A stretch of DNA of 42,178 nucleotides from JBFMEX01 sp040752215 (GCA_040752215.1 JBFMEX010000087.1:1-42178); one strand, 5' to 3'. Shown: positions 1 to 8,766, counted from the first letter of the stretch. Notes: generated from the sequence alone by a model not told the origin. A program made the numbers and translations.

Positions 1-143
1 AGCGACTGATCCAGTGTCGCGCCGAGTCGACGCAGCACGAATCCGGAGAAATAGTCGGCCTCCAGCTCGTACTTGTGGTCGTTGCCGCGCAGCTCGGTGT
101 GGAATGCGACGTGGTGGCCGAGCTCGCGGGCAATCACGCCAGC
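1..143 (-). pseudogene. Remnant of a zinc metalloprotease, running off the left edge
   Basis: Reading leftward from about position 137, the translation holds ARELGHHVAFHTEL followed by ELEADYFSGFVLRRLGATLDQ. This resembles exported or membrane zinc proteases, in which HExxH is followed by an ELEAD-x-FSGF segment. The first zinc-binding histidine is replaced by Arg (RELGH instead of HELGH), and a TGA at 144-146 closes the frame just upstream. No ribosome binding site supports the only nearby start, a GTG at 135-137. I infer the 5' part of a decayed gene whose remainder lies left of the window. A frameshift placing the true N-terminus in another frame is possible. The family guess rests on motif memory only. 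Confidence 0.4.
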
Positions 144-203
144 TCAGGGCGCTGAGCGACGCCAGGGGCGGTCGCCTGACAGACGTATCGACTCTGCGCC
201 AGC

Positions 204-1094
204 CTACTCCGCCGCCTCGCCGGGTGTGCGGCCAGGGCCTCCCGACGTGCCGGAGGCGGCCGAGTGCTCCTGCTCGGCGGTTTTCAGCGCGTCGAGGGAA
301 GGCATCGACACGGTATTGTAGCCGCAGTCGACGAAGTGCACCTCGCCGGTCACCGCGCCCGACAAGGGCGAGAGCAGGTAGAGCGCAGACCCGCCGACCT
401 CGTCCAAGGTCGGCGTGCGCTTCAGCGGCGAGTGCTCCTTCTGGAAGTTGAAGATCACGCGCGCGTCGGAGACGCCGGCGCCCGACAGTGTGCGCATCGG
501 CCCGGCGGAGAGCGCGTTGACGCGGATGCCTTGCGGTCCGAGGTCGGCGGCGAGGTAGCGCACACTCGCCTCCAGCGCCGCCTTGGCGACGCCCATCACG
601 TTATAAGAAGGCACCCACCGTGTCGCGCCGCCGTAGGTGAGCGTGATCAGCGAGCCGCCGTTCGGCATCAGCGCCGCTGCCCGTTTGGCGATCTCGGTGA
701 ACGAGAAGCAGGAGATCACCATCGTGTTGGTGAAGTTGTCGCGGGTGGTGTCGGCGTAGCGGCCGGAGAGCTCGCGCGGGTCGGAGTAGGCGAGCGCGTG
801 GACGACGAAGTCGAGCTGCCCCCACTCGCTCTCGATGCGCTTGAAGACCGCGTCGACACTCTCGAGATCGAGCACATTGCACGGCTCGATGATCTTGGCG
901 CCGATCGACTGTGCCAGCGGCACCGCGCGCCGGCCGAACGCGTCGCCCTGGTAGGTGAAGGCGAGCTCGGCGCCGTGGCCGGCGAGGATGCGGGCGATGC
1001 CCCAGGCGATCGAGCGATCATTGGCGACACCCATGACGAGGCCGCGTGTGCCGGCCATCAGCGGACCCGGTTTCGCAACGTCGATCTCAGCCAT
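204..1094 (-). CDS. fabI: Enoyl-[acyl-carrier-protein] reductase (NADH), FabI type
   Basis: Reduces trans-2-enoyl-ACP to acyl-ACP, the last step of each fatty acid elongation cycle in the cytoplasm. It is a short-chain dehydrogenase-like protein of 296 residues. The nucleotide-binding start GLVMGVANDRSIAWG lies at residues 18-32. The FabI catalytic pattern is present: Tyr154, Tyr164 and Lys171 in a TLTYGG...PSYNVMGVAK stretch. The start at 1094 (MAEIDVAKPG) was chosen because the upstream in-frame residues look unlike the family; 1058 (MAGTRGLV) is an alternative. The C-terminal 35 residues are a low-complexity tail beyond the usual fold. It is the third gene of a leftward fabA-fabB-fabI cluster, 131 bp after fabB, so it may be co-transcribed or have its own promoter. 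Confidence 0.95.
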   Translation of the reverse strand: MAEIDVAKPGPLMAGTRGLVMGVANDRSIAWGIARILAGHGAELAFTYQGDAFGRRAVPLAQSIGAKIIEPCNVLDLESVDAVFKRIESEWGQLDFVVHALAYSDPRELSGRYADTTRDNFTNTMVISCFSFTEIAKRAAALMPNGGSLITLTYGGATRWVPSYNVMGVAKAALEASVRYLAADLGPQGIRVNALSAGPMRTLSGAGVSDARVIFNFQKEHSPLKRTPTLDEVGGSALYLLSPLSGAVTGEVHFVDCGYNTVSMPSLDALKTAEQEHSAASGTSGGPGRTPGEAAE

Positions 1095-1225
1095 CGGAGC
1101 CCTCGTTCTCGCGCCAACTTGCCGGCCGCGGATCTCGAACCAGCCGCCGCCGTTCTTGTATAGCCTCATGTCCGGTCGTCCTGGAGGTGCCCTCTGCCCC
1201 CCTAGCGCCGCGACATGACAGTCTG

Positions 1226-2455
1226 TTAACCATCCACTCGGCGGAACACGAGCGTGGCATTTGTTCCGCCGAAACCGAAGCTGTTCGACATCACACAGTT
1301 AAGCTTCGCGTTGTCGATGCGCTTCCTGGCGATCGGCACGTCGGCGAACGCCGGATCGAGCTCCTCGATGTTGGCACTCTCGGCAACGAAGCCGTTGTTC
1401 ATCATCAGCAGCGAGAAGATCGCCTCCTGAACGCCGATCGCTCCGAGCGAATGCCCGGTGAGCGACTTGGTCGAGGAGATCGGTGGGATGTCGGAGCCGA
1501 ACACGGAGCGGACCGCCTCGATCTCCCTGATGTCGCCGACCGGAGTGCCGGTGCCGTGCGGATTGATGTAGTCGATCCTGGGCACGCCCTTGCCGTCGAG
1601 CCCCTGCATGGCGAGCCGCATGCAGCGCGCGGCACCCTCGCCCGATGGCGCCACCATGTCGAAGCCGTCGGAGGTGGCACCGTAGCCGGCCACCTCGCCG
1701 TAGATTTTCGCGCCGCGCGCTTTGGCCCGCGACAGCTCCTCGAGCACGACGACACCCGCTCCGCCAGCGATGACGAAGCCGTCGCGGCTCTTGTCGTAGG
1801 CGCGCGAGGCCTTCTCCGGAGTGTCGTTGAAGCGCGACGACATCGCGGCCATGGAATCGAAGAGAACCGAAAGCGTCCAGTCGAGCTCCTCGCAGCCGCC
1901 GGCGAGCATCACGTCCTGCTTGCCCCACTGGATCAGCTCGGCGGCATTGCCGATGCAGTGGGCGCTGGTCGCGCAGGCCGACGAGATCGAATAGTTGGTG
2001 CCCTTGATCTGGAACCCGGTGGCGAGCGCGGCCGAGGGCCCCGAGCACATCGCCTTCGGGACCTCGAACGGACCGACCTTCTTCGGGTCCTTCTCGCGCG
2101 TGGTGTCGGCCGCGCGCACGATCGAGCGCGTCGAGGGGCCGCCCGAGCCCATGATGATGCCGGTGCGCTCGTTGACGACGTCACCCGGCTCCAGGCCCGC
2201 GTCGCGGATTGCCTGATCCATCGCGATCCAGTTCCAGCCGACGCCGGTGTCCATGAAGCGACGCGGCTTGCGCGGAACCTGCGACTCCCAGTCGATCTTG
2301 GGCTCGCCGTGGACCTGGCAGCGGAAGCCGAGCTCGGCGTACTTGTCCGCCCGCACGATCCCGCTTCTGCCCTCGCGTAGAGCGGCAAGCACCTCCTGGG
2401 TGCTGTTTCCGATCGAGGAAACAATTCCCATCCCGGTCACAACCACCCGTCTCAT
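1226..2455 (-). CDS. fabB: Beta-ketoacyl-ACP synthase I
   Basis: Condenses malonyl-ACP with acyl-ACP; with FabA it is needed to carry the cis double bond into long unsaturated fatty acids. The protein has 409 residues, close to the FabB norm. The thiolase-fold Cys-His-His triad is visible as Cys161 (SSACATS), His300 (NPHGTGT) and His335 (SLTGHSLG). The start at 2455 gives MRRVVVTGMGIVSSIG, the canonical synthase N-terminus; upstream in-frame residues are not family-like. It lies 91 bp downstream of fabA on the same strand. That pairing, together with sequence features, favours FabB over FabF. Confidence 0.95.
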   Translation of the reverse strand: MRRVVVTGMGIVSSIGNSTQEVLAALREGRSGIVRADKYAELGFRCQVHGEPKIDWESQVPRKPRRFMDTGVGWNWIAMDQAIRDAGLEPGDVVNERTGIIMGSGGPSTRSIVRAADTTREKDPKKVGPFEVPKAMCSGPSAALATGFQIKGTNYSISSACATSAHCIGNAAELIQWGKQDVMLAGGCEELDWTLSVLFDSMAAMSSRFNDTPEKASRAYDKSRDGFVIAGGAGVVVLEELSRAKARGAKIYGEVAGYGATSDGFDMVAPSGEGAARCMRLAMQGLDGKGVPRIDYINPHGTGTPVGDIREIEAVRSVFGSDIPPISSTKSLTGHSLGAIGVQEAIFSLLMMNNGFVAESANIEELDPAFADVPIARKRIDNAKLNCVMSNSFGFGGTNATLVFRRVDG

Positions 2456-2546
2456 CGACGCATCCTTTCCTCGCCCCCTCGTCCGACCGGCATCGCCGCA
2501 TTTGCCGGAGGCTCGGTGCCCGGCAATTGCCATCCGGATCTTGTCG

Positions 2547-3089
2547 TCACGAGCCCGATGCCTCGGGCGCGTCGCCGGCCTCGAACAGGCCGACGCGCAG
2601 ATCGGTCGCCGTGTAAATGACCTGTCCGTCGGCCTTCAGCATGCCGTCGGCGATGGCGAGCTTCAAGCGGCGCAGGATGACGCGCTTCAGATCGACCACA
2701 TACTCGACGCGCTGCACCTTCGGCAGAACCATGCCGGTGAACTTGACCTCGCCGACGCCGAGCGCCCGCCCGCGCCCCGGCGCGCCGAGCCAGCCGAGGA
2801 AGAACCCTGTCAGCTGCCACAGCGCATCGAGCCCCAGGCAGCCCGGCATCACTGGATCACCCTGGAAGTGGCAGTCGAAGAACCAGTCGAGCCGCTTATT
2901 GCCGGCAACCTGCAGCTCGGCGACCACCTGCCCCTTGCCGTGCGCGCCGCCGCTGTCGTCGATATGGCCGATGCGGTCGAACATCAGCATCGGAGGCAGC
3001 GGCAGCTGCGCATTGCCGGGGCCGAACAGCTCGCCACGGCCGCAGGTGAGAAGGTCCTCGAATTCGAAGCTAGCGCGGCGCTCGGCCAT
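2547..3089 (-). CDS. fabA: Bifunctional 3-hydroxydecanoyl-ACP dehydratase/isomerase
   Basis: Dehydrates 3-hydroxydecanoyl-ACP and isomerises trans-2- to cis-3-decenoyl-ACP, the branch point to unsaturated fatty acids. The hot-dog fold protein has 180 residues. It holds the FabA signature FFDCHFQGDPVMPGCLGLDAL with catalytic His74 and Asp88, matching His71/Asp85 of E. coli by alignment from memory. GVGEVKFTG follows. The start at 3089 (MAERRASFEFEDLL) aligns with the family; an upstream ATG at 3110 would add seven atypical residues. It is first in the leftward fabA-fabB-fabI cluster and divergent from irr, an arrangement common in Rhizobiales. Confidence 0.96.
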   Translation of the reverse strand: MAERRASFEFEDLLTCGRGELFGPGNAQLPLPPMLMFDRIGHIDDSGGAHGKGQVVAELQVAGNKRLDWFFDCHFQGDPVMPGCLGLDALWQLTGFFLGWLGAPGRGRALGVGEVKFTGMVLPKVQRVEYVVDLKRVILRRLKLAIADGMLKADGQVIYTATDLRVGLFEAGDAPEASGS

Positions 3090-3430
3090 CGATCTGCATA
3101 CCCCCTTCAACAGCGAGAAACCGCGCGCACCCCTCCGTCCGGCCCGCGGCCGGCGGGATCGGGATCGGATCGGCGGCTTCTATCACACTCGCCCCCTGTT
3201 CAAAAGGCAAAGCGGGTCAACGTCAAGGCGCCATGGATAGGCACTGGCAGCCACCCCGACTGGTTGCGGTCTCGGGTGGCGATGCGTATACTTTTAGCGT
3301 CTGGCGCACCCGCGGGCGTCCCAGCCGGGAGTTCGGGGGCGTTGGTTGTTGAGGGCCGCAATGTGCGGTCCGATCGGCTCGCGGCAAGCCGGTATTGCCG
3401 CATCGAAGCGAAGGCCCCGGGCAGGCAAAG
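3090..3430. other. Divergent intergenic region between fabA and irr
   Basis: This 341 bp region holds no convincing gene. On the plus strand, TTGCGG (3264-3269) and TATACT (3287-3292) with a 17 bp spacer form a plausible sigma-70 promoter for irr. On the minus strand several TTGA- and GATAG-like elements occur around 3178-3225, but no well-spaced pair stands out for fabA. I saw no clear iron control element (a TTTAGAA-type inverted repeat), so iron autoregulation of irr cannot be read from the sequence. Confidence 0.5.
3264..3292 (+). promoter_or_regulatory. Candidate sigma-70 promoter of irr
   Basis: TTGCGG at 3264-3269 and TATACT at 3287-3292 are separated by exactly 17 bp. Predicted transcription would start near 3299, leaving a leader of about 130 nt before the irr ATG at 3431. 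This is a sequence match only. Confidence 0.45.
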
Positions 3431-3883
3431 ATGAGAAGTGACTACGAGTTGAGCGCGGAGTCGACCTCCCCCGAGGCGGGTCGCGACGAAGGCATTGCCG
3501 AGCGGCTACGGGACGCTGGCCTGCGCCCCACGCAACAGCGCCTCGTTCTTGGTCGCCTGCTGTTCAGCGGAGGGGACCGCCACGTCTCCGCAGAGGCGCT
3601 GCATGCCGAGGCGGTCGCCGTCGGCGAGAAAGTCTCGCTCGCGACCGTCTACAACACCTTGCACCAGTTCAAGCAGGCCGGATTGCTGCGCGAGCTGGCG
3701 ATTGACGGCGCGCGTGCCTATTTCGACACCAACACCTCGAACCACAATCACTTCTTCATCGAGAGCAGGGGCGAGTTGATCGACATTCCGGGCGGCTCGA
3801 TCCGCGTCGACGGACTGCCGGAGCCGCCCGAGGGAATGCGCATAAGCCACATCGACGTCGTCGTTCGGCTGGTCAAAGACTGA
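3431..3883 (+). CDS. irr: Iron response regulator Irr (Fur family)
   Basis: Fur-superfamily transcription factor that in Rhizobiales represses or activates heme and iron genes according to heme status. The protein has 150 residues. It holds a winged-helix domain with TPQQRLVLGRLL near residues 31-42 (RPTQQ motif) and the recognition helix SLATVYNTLHQF. The dimerisation domain contains the His-rich NTSNHNHFF metal/heme motif typical of Irr. No Cys-Pro heme regulatory motif is present in the N-terminus, so it resembles Irr proteins lacking the Bradyrhizobium-type HRM. The start at ATG 3431 was preferred over an upstream in-frame TTG at 3395. It is divergent from fabA, the usual rhizobial neighbour. 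Confidence 0.93.
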   Translation: MRSDYELSAESTSPEAGRDEGIAERLRDAGLRPTQQRLVLGRLLFSGGDRHVSAEALHAEAVAVGEKVSLATVYNTLHQFKQAGLLRELAIDGARAYFDTNTSNHNHFFIESRGELIDIPGGSIRVDGLPEPPEGMRISHIDVVVRLVKD

Positions 3884-3961
3884 TCCGGTATCGGCCGCAT
3901 GTCGGCCATGCGCAACCCCGGTCTGCCGGGCTCCGGGCAGGCACGCTCGACCGGCTCAACC

Positions 3962-4546
3962 TCAGCGCACCGTCTCGTTCTCGTAGACGCCCCACAACGA
4001 CTTCTGCTCGACATAGCCTGCGTAGCTGCCGATCGTGACGCTGCACCAGCGCCCGTCGCACGATGAGATGTCGGCGATCACGCCGGCCTCGATCATCGCC
4101 AGCGCACCGGCACTGCCACTGCGGCCGGAGCGAATCGCCACCTGCGGCAGCGGCGCCCCGGGTTTGATCTCCCACGGCAGCACCAGCGCGGTTCGCCGGC
4201 CGGAGAGCAGCGCGCCGAGCACCCAACCCGTCGTGCCCTCGGCATCGCGCACCTTGCGCCAAGTCTCGAACTCCTGGATCACCTCCACCGGCAGGCCGGC
4301 GCGGCGGAACACCCACGCGGCGGGGTAGTCCGTGCCGGGCCCCTGCCGGACGTTGACCCGGTCGGATTTCAAGCTGACGAATCGTGGCACCGGCAACCCG
4401 CTGCCCTTGACGGCGCCGGGTGTCTCGGCCGCCGGCGGGCTCGTCGACGGAGCTTGCGCAATCGCCTCGCGCGGCGCGACCACCACGGACGCCGCCAGCA
4501 CAACACCCGCCGCCAACCCCGTAACTCCGCCCAGGCGCTCCCGCAT
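3962..4546 (-). CDS. Exported SH3-domain protein
   Basis: A 194-residue protein with an N-terminal signal peptide (hydrophobic stretch about residues 8-24, Ala-rich cleavage region ending AIAQA). After a Pro/Ala linker, a bacterial SH3-like segment begins at FVSLKSDRVNVRQGPGTDYPAAWVF, the RVNVRxGPG signature. A second SH3-like repeat follows with ADISSCDGRWCSVTIGSYAGYVEQKSLWGVY. Such proteins are thought to bind cell wall peptides in the periplasm; the precise role is unknown. It is convergent with irr and divergent from the dehydrogenase gene, a pairing I recall from other Rhizobiales. The start at 4546 (MRERLGG) gives a normal signal peptide; 4570 is an alternative. Confidence 0.85.
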   Translation of the reverse strand: MRERLGGVTGLAAGVVLAASVVVAPREAIAQAPSTSPPAAETPGAVKGSGLPVPRFVSLKSDRVNVRQGPGTDYPAAWVFRRAGLPVEVIQEFETWRKVRDAEGTTGWVLGALLSGRRTALVLPWEIKPGAPLPQVAIRSGRSGSAGALAMIEAGVIADISSCDGRWCSVTIGSYAGYVEQKSLWGVYENETVR

Positions 4547-4749
4547 CGACGCCCTCCCTCCGTTCGGCAATCGAGCCGACCATGGCCCGCCCCGTCTGGC
4601 AAGCCACCTCCGCTGTGCGTCCGCAGGCTAACCAGCACTTTGTCATCAGGGTGGCCATCTGTTATGGAGTGGCACCCACCTACGACCGGACCCCGGCCGC
4701 AGCCGACAACCCTCCGGTTTCCAACGAGAAGGCCCGACGGTAGAACGCG

Positions 4750-5748
4750 ATGCCCACCAGCGCCAGGAAGCCTATTGTCATTGTCACGCGCAAGCTGCCC
4801 GACGTCGTCGAGACGCGCATGCGCGAGCTGTTCGACGCACGTCTGAACGTCGATGACAAGCCGATGAGCCAAGCCGACTTGATCCAGGCCGTGAGGTCGG
4901 CGGACGTGCTGGTGCCGACGGTGACCGACCGCATCGATCGCGCCGTCATCGCCCAGGCCGGCCCGCAATTGCATCTCATCGCCAACTTCGGCACCGGTGT
5001 CGACAACATCGACCTCGACACCGCGCGCAACCGCAACATCGTCGTCACCAATACGCCCGGCGTGCTGACCGAGGACACCGCCGACATGACGATGGCGCTG
5101 ATCCTCGCCGTGCCGCGCCGGCTCGCCGAGGCGACCACCTATCTCAAGGATCCGAAGAACCACTGGGCCGGCTGGTCGCCGACCTGGATGCTCGGCCACC
5201 GCATCTATGGCAAGCGCCTCGGCATCATCGGCATGGGCCGGATCGGCACCGCGGTCGCGCGCCGCGCCAAGGCGTTCGGCCTGCAGATCCACTATCACAA
5301 CCGCCGCCGGGTGGCCGAGGAGGTCGAGCAGGAGCTCGAGGCGACCTACTGGGAGAGCCTCGACCAGATGCTCTCGCGGATGGACATCATTTCCGTCAAC
5401 TGCCCGCACACGCCGGCGACCTATCACCTGCTGTCCGCGCGCCGGCTGAAGCTGCTGAAGCCGACCTCCTACATCGTCAACACGGCGCGCGGCGAGGTGA
5501 TCGACGAGAACGAGCTCGCCCGCATGGTCGAGGCGGGAGCGATCGCCGGCGCCGGTCTCGACGTGTTCGAGCACGAGCCGGCCGTCAACCCGAAGCTGCT
5601 CGCCTCGGATCGGGTCGTGGCGCTGCCGCACATGGGCTCTGCCACGATCGAGGGGCGTATCGACATGGGTGAGAAGGTGATCATCAATATCAAGACCTTC
5701 CTCGACGGCCACGCGCCGCCCGACAAGGTCCACCCGGCGATGTTCTGA
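4750..5748 (+). CDS. D-2-hydroxyacid dehydrogenase, glyoxylate reductase / D-glycerate dehydrogenase type
   Basis: NAD(P)-dependent cytoplasmic oxidoreductase expected to reduce glyoxylate or hydroxypyruvate. The 332-residue protein has the split catalytic domain plus a Rossmann domain with GMGRIG at 161-166. The family's catalytic triad is visible: Arg247 (NTARGEV), Glu276 (DVFEHEP) and His294 (LPHMGSA). Length and motifs match the GyaR/GhrB-like group. Substrate preference cannot be decided from sequence. Start ATG 4750 fits the family N-terminus (KPIVIVTRKLP). Confidence 0.92.
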   Translation: MPTSARKPIVIVTRKLPDVVETRMRELFDARLNVDDKPMSQADLIQAVRSADVLVPTVTDRIDRAVIAQAGPQLHLIANFGTGVDNIDLDTARNRNIVVTNTPGVLTEDTADMTMALILAVPRRLAEATTYLKDPKNHWAGWSPTWMLGHRIYGKRLGIIGMGRIGTAVARRAKAFGLQIHYHNRRRVAEEVEQELEATYWESLDQMLSRMDIISVNCPHTPATYHLLSARRLKLLKPTSYIVNTARGEVIDENELARMVEAGAIAGAGLDVFEHEPAVNPKLLASDRVVALPHMGSATIEGRIDMGEKVIINIKTFLDGHAPPDKVHPAMF

Positions 5749-5908
5749 GCCGCGCACGCCGGCACCGGCTCCCGCTCGCCTGCCCCGGCCTCGGCTCAGG
5801 GAGCGGTCAACCGCGTGGCCAGCGTGTCGCAGCGGACGACGGCGCATCGGCGACCCGTTTGAGCTACCATCGGCGCCGACCTTCGCTTCTCACGGCGGTA
5901 CCACTGGC

Positions 5909-6751
5909 ATGACCCCATTGAGCTTGGTGTCGAAAGCCTTCCTCGCTCCGGCGCTGACGGCACTGGCGCTGGCGATCCTTCCCGTCCGGGCACATGCGCT
6001 CCAGTGCGGCACTGACGGATCCGGCTTCGACGCTTGGCTCGACGGACTGAGAGCCAAGGCCGCCGGCCAGGGCGTCTCGGCCAAGGCGCTCGGGGCCGCG
6101 CTGGCCGATGTCAGCTACGATCCCAACGTCGTCCGCCTCGATCGCTCGCAGAAGTCGTTCAAGCTGAGCTTCGAGCAGTTCTATGCCCGCCGCGTCGGTC
6201 CGGCGCTGATCAACAAGGGCAAGCGGCTGATGGCCGCCCACAGCGGCACGCTCGATCGCGTCGAGAAGCGCTTCGGCGTGCCGCGCGAGGTGCTTATCGC
6301 GATCTGGGGCCTGGAGACGAACTATGGCGCCGATACGAGCGGCAAGCATTCGATCATCCGCTCGCTCGCCACGCTCGCCTATGACTGCCGGCGCTCGGAA
6401 TTCTTCACCGGCCAGCTGATCGACGCGTTGCGCATCGTCGATCGCGGGGACATGAGCGTGCAGCAGTTGCGCGGCGGTTGGGCCGGCGAGATCGGCCAGA
6501 CCCAGTTCCTGCCGACGCCGTACGTAAAGTACGCGGTCGACTTCGACGGGGACGGGCGGCGCGACCTCGTCAACTCGATCCCCGACATCCTCGCCTCGAC
6601 CGCCAGCTTCCTGAAGGGGCACGGCTGGCAGGCTGGCGGCTCGTGGGAGCCGGGCAGCGTCAACTATGCCGTCATCAAGGACTGGAACCGCGCCGAGGTC
6701 TACCAGCGCACCATCTCGGTGATGGCGAGCAAGCTCGCCGGCGGTGGCTGA
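5909..6751 (+). CDS. MltB-family lytic murein transglycosylase
   Basis: Cleaves the glycan strand of peptidoglycan in the periplasm, leaving 1,6-anhydro-MurNAc ends. The 280-residue protein has a signal peptide (residues 1-30, cleavage near AHA-LQ), with no lipobox, so it is probably soluble. The SLT_2/MltB catalytic domain runs to about residue 275, with the catalytic Glu136 in IWGLETNYG and the GEIGQTQFLPTPYVKYAVDFDGDGRRD signature region. Many relatives carry a C-terminal peptidoglycan-binding domain; this one ends after the catalytic domain. A cytochrome c gene follows 106 bp downstream. Confidence 0.92.
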   Translation: MTPLSLVSKAFLAPALTALALAILPVRAHALQCGTDGSGFDAWLDGLRAKAAGQGVSAKALGAALADVSYDPNVVRLDRSQKSFKLSFEQFYARRVGPALINKGKRLMAAHSGTLDRVEKRFGVPREVLIAIWGLETNYGADTSGKHSIIRSLATLAYDCRRSEFFTGQLIDALRIVDRGDMSVQQLRGGWAGEIGQTQFLPTPYVKYAVDFDGDGRRDLVNSIPDILASTASFLKGHGWQAGGSWEPGSVNYAVIKDWNRAEVYQRTISVMASKLAGGG

Positions 6752-6857
6752 GCGATGGGCAGGGCATCAGCCGGGCGTCGAGGCCTGCCTCTTGCGAGGC
6801 GTGCCGGTAGCTCGGAGGGGCTCGGGCGAGAGAGCGTACGGAAGGGAGGTTGAAATC

Positions 6858-7460
6858 GTGAGTAGGATGCAGACCGCGTCCGTGCTCGCCGCAGCTTGCC
6901 TGCTGGCGGTGGATCCGGCCCCTGCCGCAGAGCGGACGCTGGCGAGCCTCATCGAGAGCCGCTGCGCTCTTTGCCACGGCCCCGAGGGTGAGAGCGCCAG
7001 CGCCATCTATCCGCGGCTCGCCGCCCAGCATCCCGAGTACATGGCCAAGCAGCTCAAGGACTTCCGCGATGGCCGGCGAAGAAGCGATGCGATGGCCGAG
7101 ATGGTCAAGGACCTGACCGACGATGAGATCACCGCTCTCGCGGCCTTCTTCGCAAGCAAGCCGGCGAAGACGCGCCGGGCCCGAGACGGCGATCTCGCCG
7201 CCGTTGGCAAGTACATCTATGTCGCCGGCAACCCCTATTCCGGCGTGCCCGCGTGCGCCAGCTGCCACGGGCCCACGGCGCATGGGACGGTGCAATTGCC
7301 GCGCCTCGCCGGCCAGCATCCCGCCTACCTCGAGACGCAGCTCAAGGAGTTCAACAAGCGCGCGCGGACCAACGACAACGCGATCATGCACACCATCGCC
7401 ACCAAGCTGACCGAGCTCGAGATCGTCTCCGTATCCGTCTATCTCGGCGGACTGGAGTAG
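6858..7460 (+). CDS. Exported diheme cytochrome c (c4/class I type)
   Basis: Periplasmic electron carrier with two heme-attachment motifs, CALCH at residues 36-40 and CASCH at 133-137, in two homologous halves. Each half is followed by a PRLA-x-QHP-x-Y segment, typical of cytochrome c4-like proteins. The 200-residue product has a signal peptide ending near AAA. The start chosen is GTG 6858, because GGAGGT at 6845-6850 sits seven bases upstream; ATG 6867 is the alternative. Candidate axial methionines are Met79/Met82 and the AIM of the second half. Its redox partner cannot be inferred from the neighbours. Confidence 0.9.
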   Translation: MSRMQTASVLAAACLLAVDPAPAAERTLASLIESRCALCHGPEGESASAIYPRLAAQHPEYMAKQLKDFRDGRRRSDAMAEMVKDLTDDEITALAAFFASKPAKTRRARDGDLAAVGKYIYVAGNPYSGVPACASCHGPTAHGTVQLPRLAGQHPAYLETQLKEFNKRARTNDNAIMHTIATKLTELEIVSVSVYLGGLE

Positions 7461-7524
7461 GAACTGCGTCGGTGCCATCGCCGCAGATCCGACGGCCGGC
7501 CGATGAGCGAGCACGGTGCCGGCG

Positions 7525-8637
7525 CTAAAGAAGGCGAAGCTGACCGCCCTTCGGCACCGGCGGAGTGAAGTGATCGGTGCGCAGCGCTTCGCGCTCGTTG
7601 CCGAAGCCGAGGCGCCGGGCAGCGAGGCGGAAGCGCTGCGCGATCTGCTCGGCGTAGGGGCCGGAGCCGCGCTGGCGGAGCCCGAACGCGGAGACGTAGT
7701 CCCGCCCGCCGTGCATCGATTGCAACAGAGCAATCACGCGTCGTGCGCGATCCGGGTACTCCGCCTCCAGCCACTCGCGGAACAGCTCCTTGATCTCGAG
7801 CGGTAGGCGCAGCGTGACGTAGCCGGCCTCTCTCGCACCCGCTGCGCGGGCGGCTTCGAGGATCGCCTCGATCTCGCTGTCGTTGAGCGCGGGAATGACC
7901 GGTGCGACCAGGACCGTGGTCGGGATGCCGGCCTCGGAGAGCGCACGGATGGCGGCGATGCGCCGCGCGGGCGTCGTCGCGCGCGGCTCCATGGCGCGAG
8001 CGAGGCGATGGTCCAGCGTCGTCACCGAGAGCGCGACCTTGGCCAGGCCGTCCGCCGCCATGCGGGCGAGGATGTCGGCATCGCGGACGACGAGCGCGGA
8101 CTTGGTGACGATGCCGACCGGGTGGCGGGCGCGCTCCAGCACCTCGAGGATCTGGCGCGTGATGCGGTAGTGGCGCTCGATCGGCTGGTAGGGATCGGTG
8201 TTGGAGCCGAGCGCGATCGTTCTCGGCACGTAGCCCTTGCGCGCCAGCTCGCGCTCCAAGAGTTCGGCGGCGTTGGTCTTGGCGTACAGCCTGGTCTCGA
8301 AGTCGAGGCCGGCGGAATGGCCGAGATAGCAGTGCGTCGGGCGCGCGTAGCAATAGATGCAGCCGTGCTCGCAGCCGCGGTAGGGGTTGATCGACTGGTC
8401 GAAGGAGATGTCCGGGCTGTCGTTGGTGGTGATGATCGCGCGGGCGGGCTCGACGCTGACCTCGGTTGCGAACGGCGGGAGGTCGTCGAGGCTGGCCCAG
8501 CCATCGTCGAACACTTCTGTCGCCGCAGCCTCGTAGCGGCCGGCGCGGTTCGAACGTGCGCCGCGTCCGCGGCGGCGCTCGGGATCGAGGCCGGGCGCTG
8601 CGGCGCGGCATTCGACAGTGGCTTTGGCGGCCGGCAT
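7525..8637 (-). CDS. PA0069-family radical SAM protein (COG1533, SplB-like)
   Basis: Radical SAM enzyme of the group annotated as PA0069 family or SplB-related DNA repair photolyase-like proteins; the substrate is unproven. The 370-residue protein has the iron-sulfur motif CEHGCIYC (Cys89, Cys93, Cys96) within NPYRGCEHGCIYCYARPTH. A TIM-barrel core follows with GSNTDPYQPIER and LVAPVIPALND. The start ATG 8637 was chosen although the frame stays open far upstream through the antisense of the insertion sequence; the family begins near here. An alphaproteobacterial LexA box lies 54 bp upstream, so expression is probably DNA-damage inducible, which fits a repair role. Confidence 0.9.
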   Translation of the reverse strand: MPAAKATVECRAAAPGLDPERRRGRGARSNRAGRYEAAATEVFDDGWASLDDLPPFATEVSVEPARAIITTNDSPDISFDQSINPYRGCEHGCIYCYARPTHCYLGHSAGLDFETRLYAKTNAAELLERELARKGYVPRTIALGSNTDPYQPIERHYRITRQILEVLERARHPVGIVTKSALVVRDADILARMAADGLAKVALSVTTLDHRLARAMEPRATTPARRIAAIRALSEAGIPTTVLVAPVIPALNDSEIEAILEAARAAGAREAGYVTLRLPLEIKELFREWLEAEYPDRARRVIALLQSMHGGRDYVSAFGLRQRGSGPYAEQIAQRFRLAARRLGFGNEREALRTDHFTPPVPKGGQLRLL

Positions 8638-8673
8638 GGCGGGTCCGTCGCAAGTGGATCGAAGCACGCGGAG

Positions 8674-8705
8674 AGCATAGCACGGTGCGAGAACAAATAA
8701 AGAAC
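8674..8705 (-). promoter_or_regulatory. SOS (LexA) box and -10 element upstream of the radical SAM gene
   Basis: GAACAAATAAAGAAC at 8691-8705 is a perfect GAAC-N7-GAAC alphaproteobacterial LexA site with an A/T-only spacer. On the minus strand TATGCT (complement of 8674-8679) is a good -10 element 36 bp from the radical SAM ATG. The box would cover the -35 region, the expected position for repression. Confidence 0.7.
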
Positions 8706-8766
8706 AATTTGGCGGGATTCGGCTGTCTCCGCAGGGTCGGTCCTTGCTCGGCAAGCACCTCCACTG

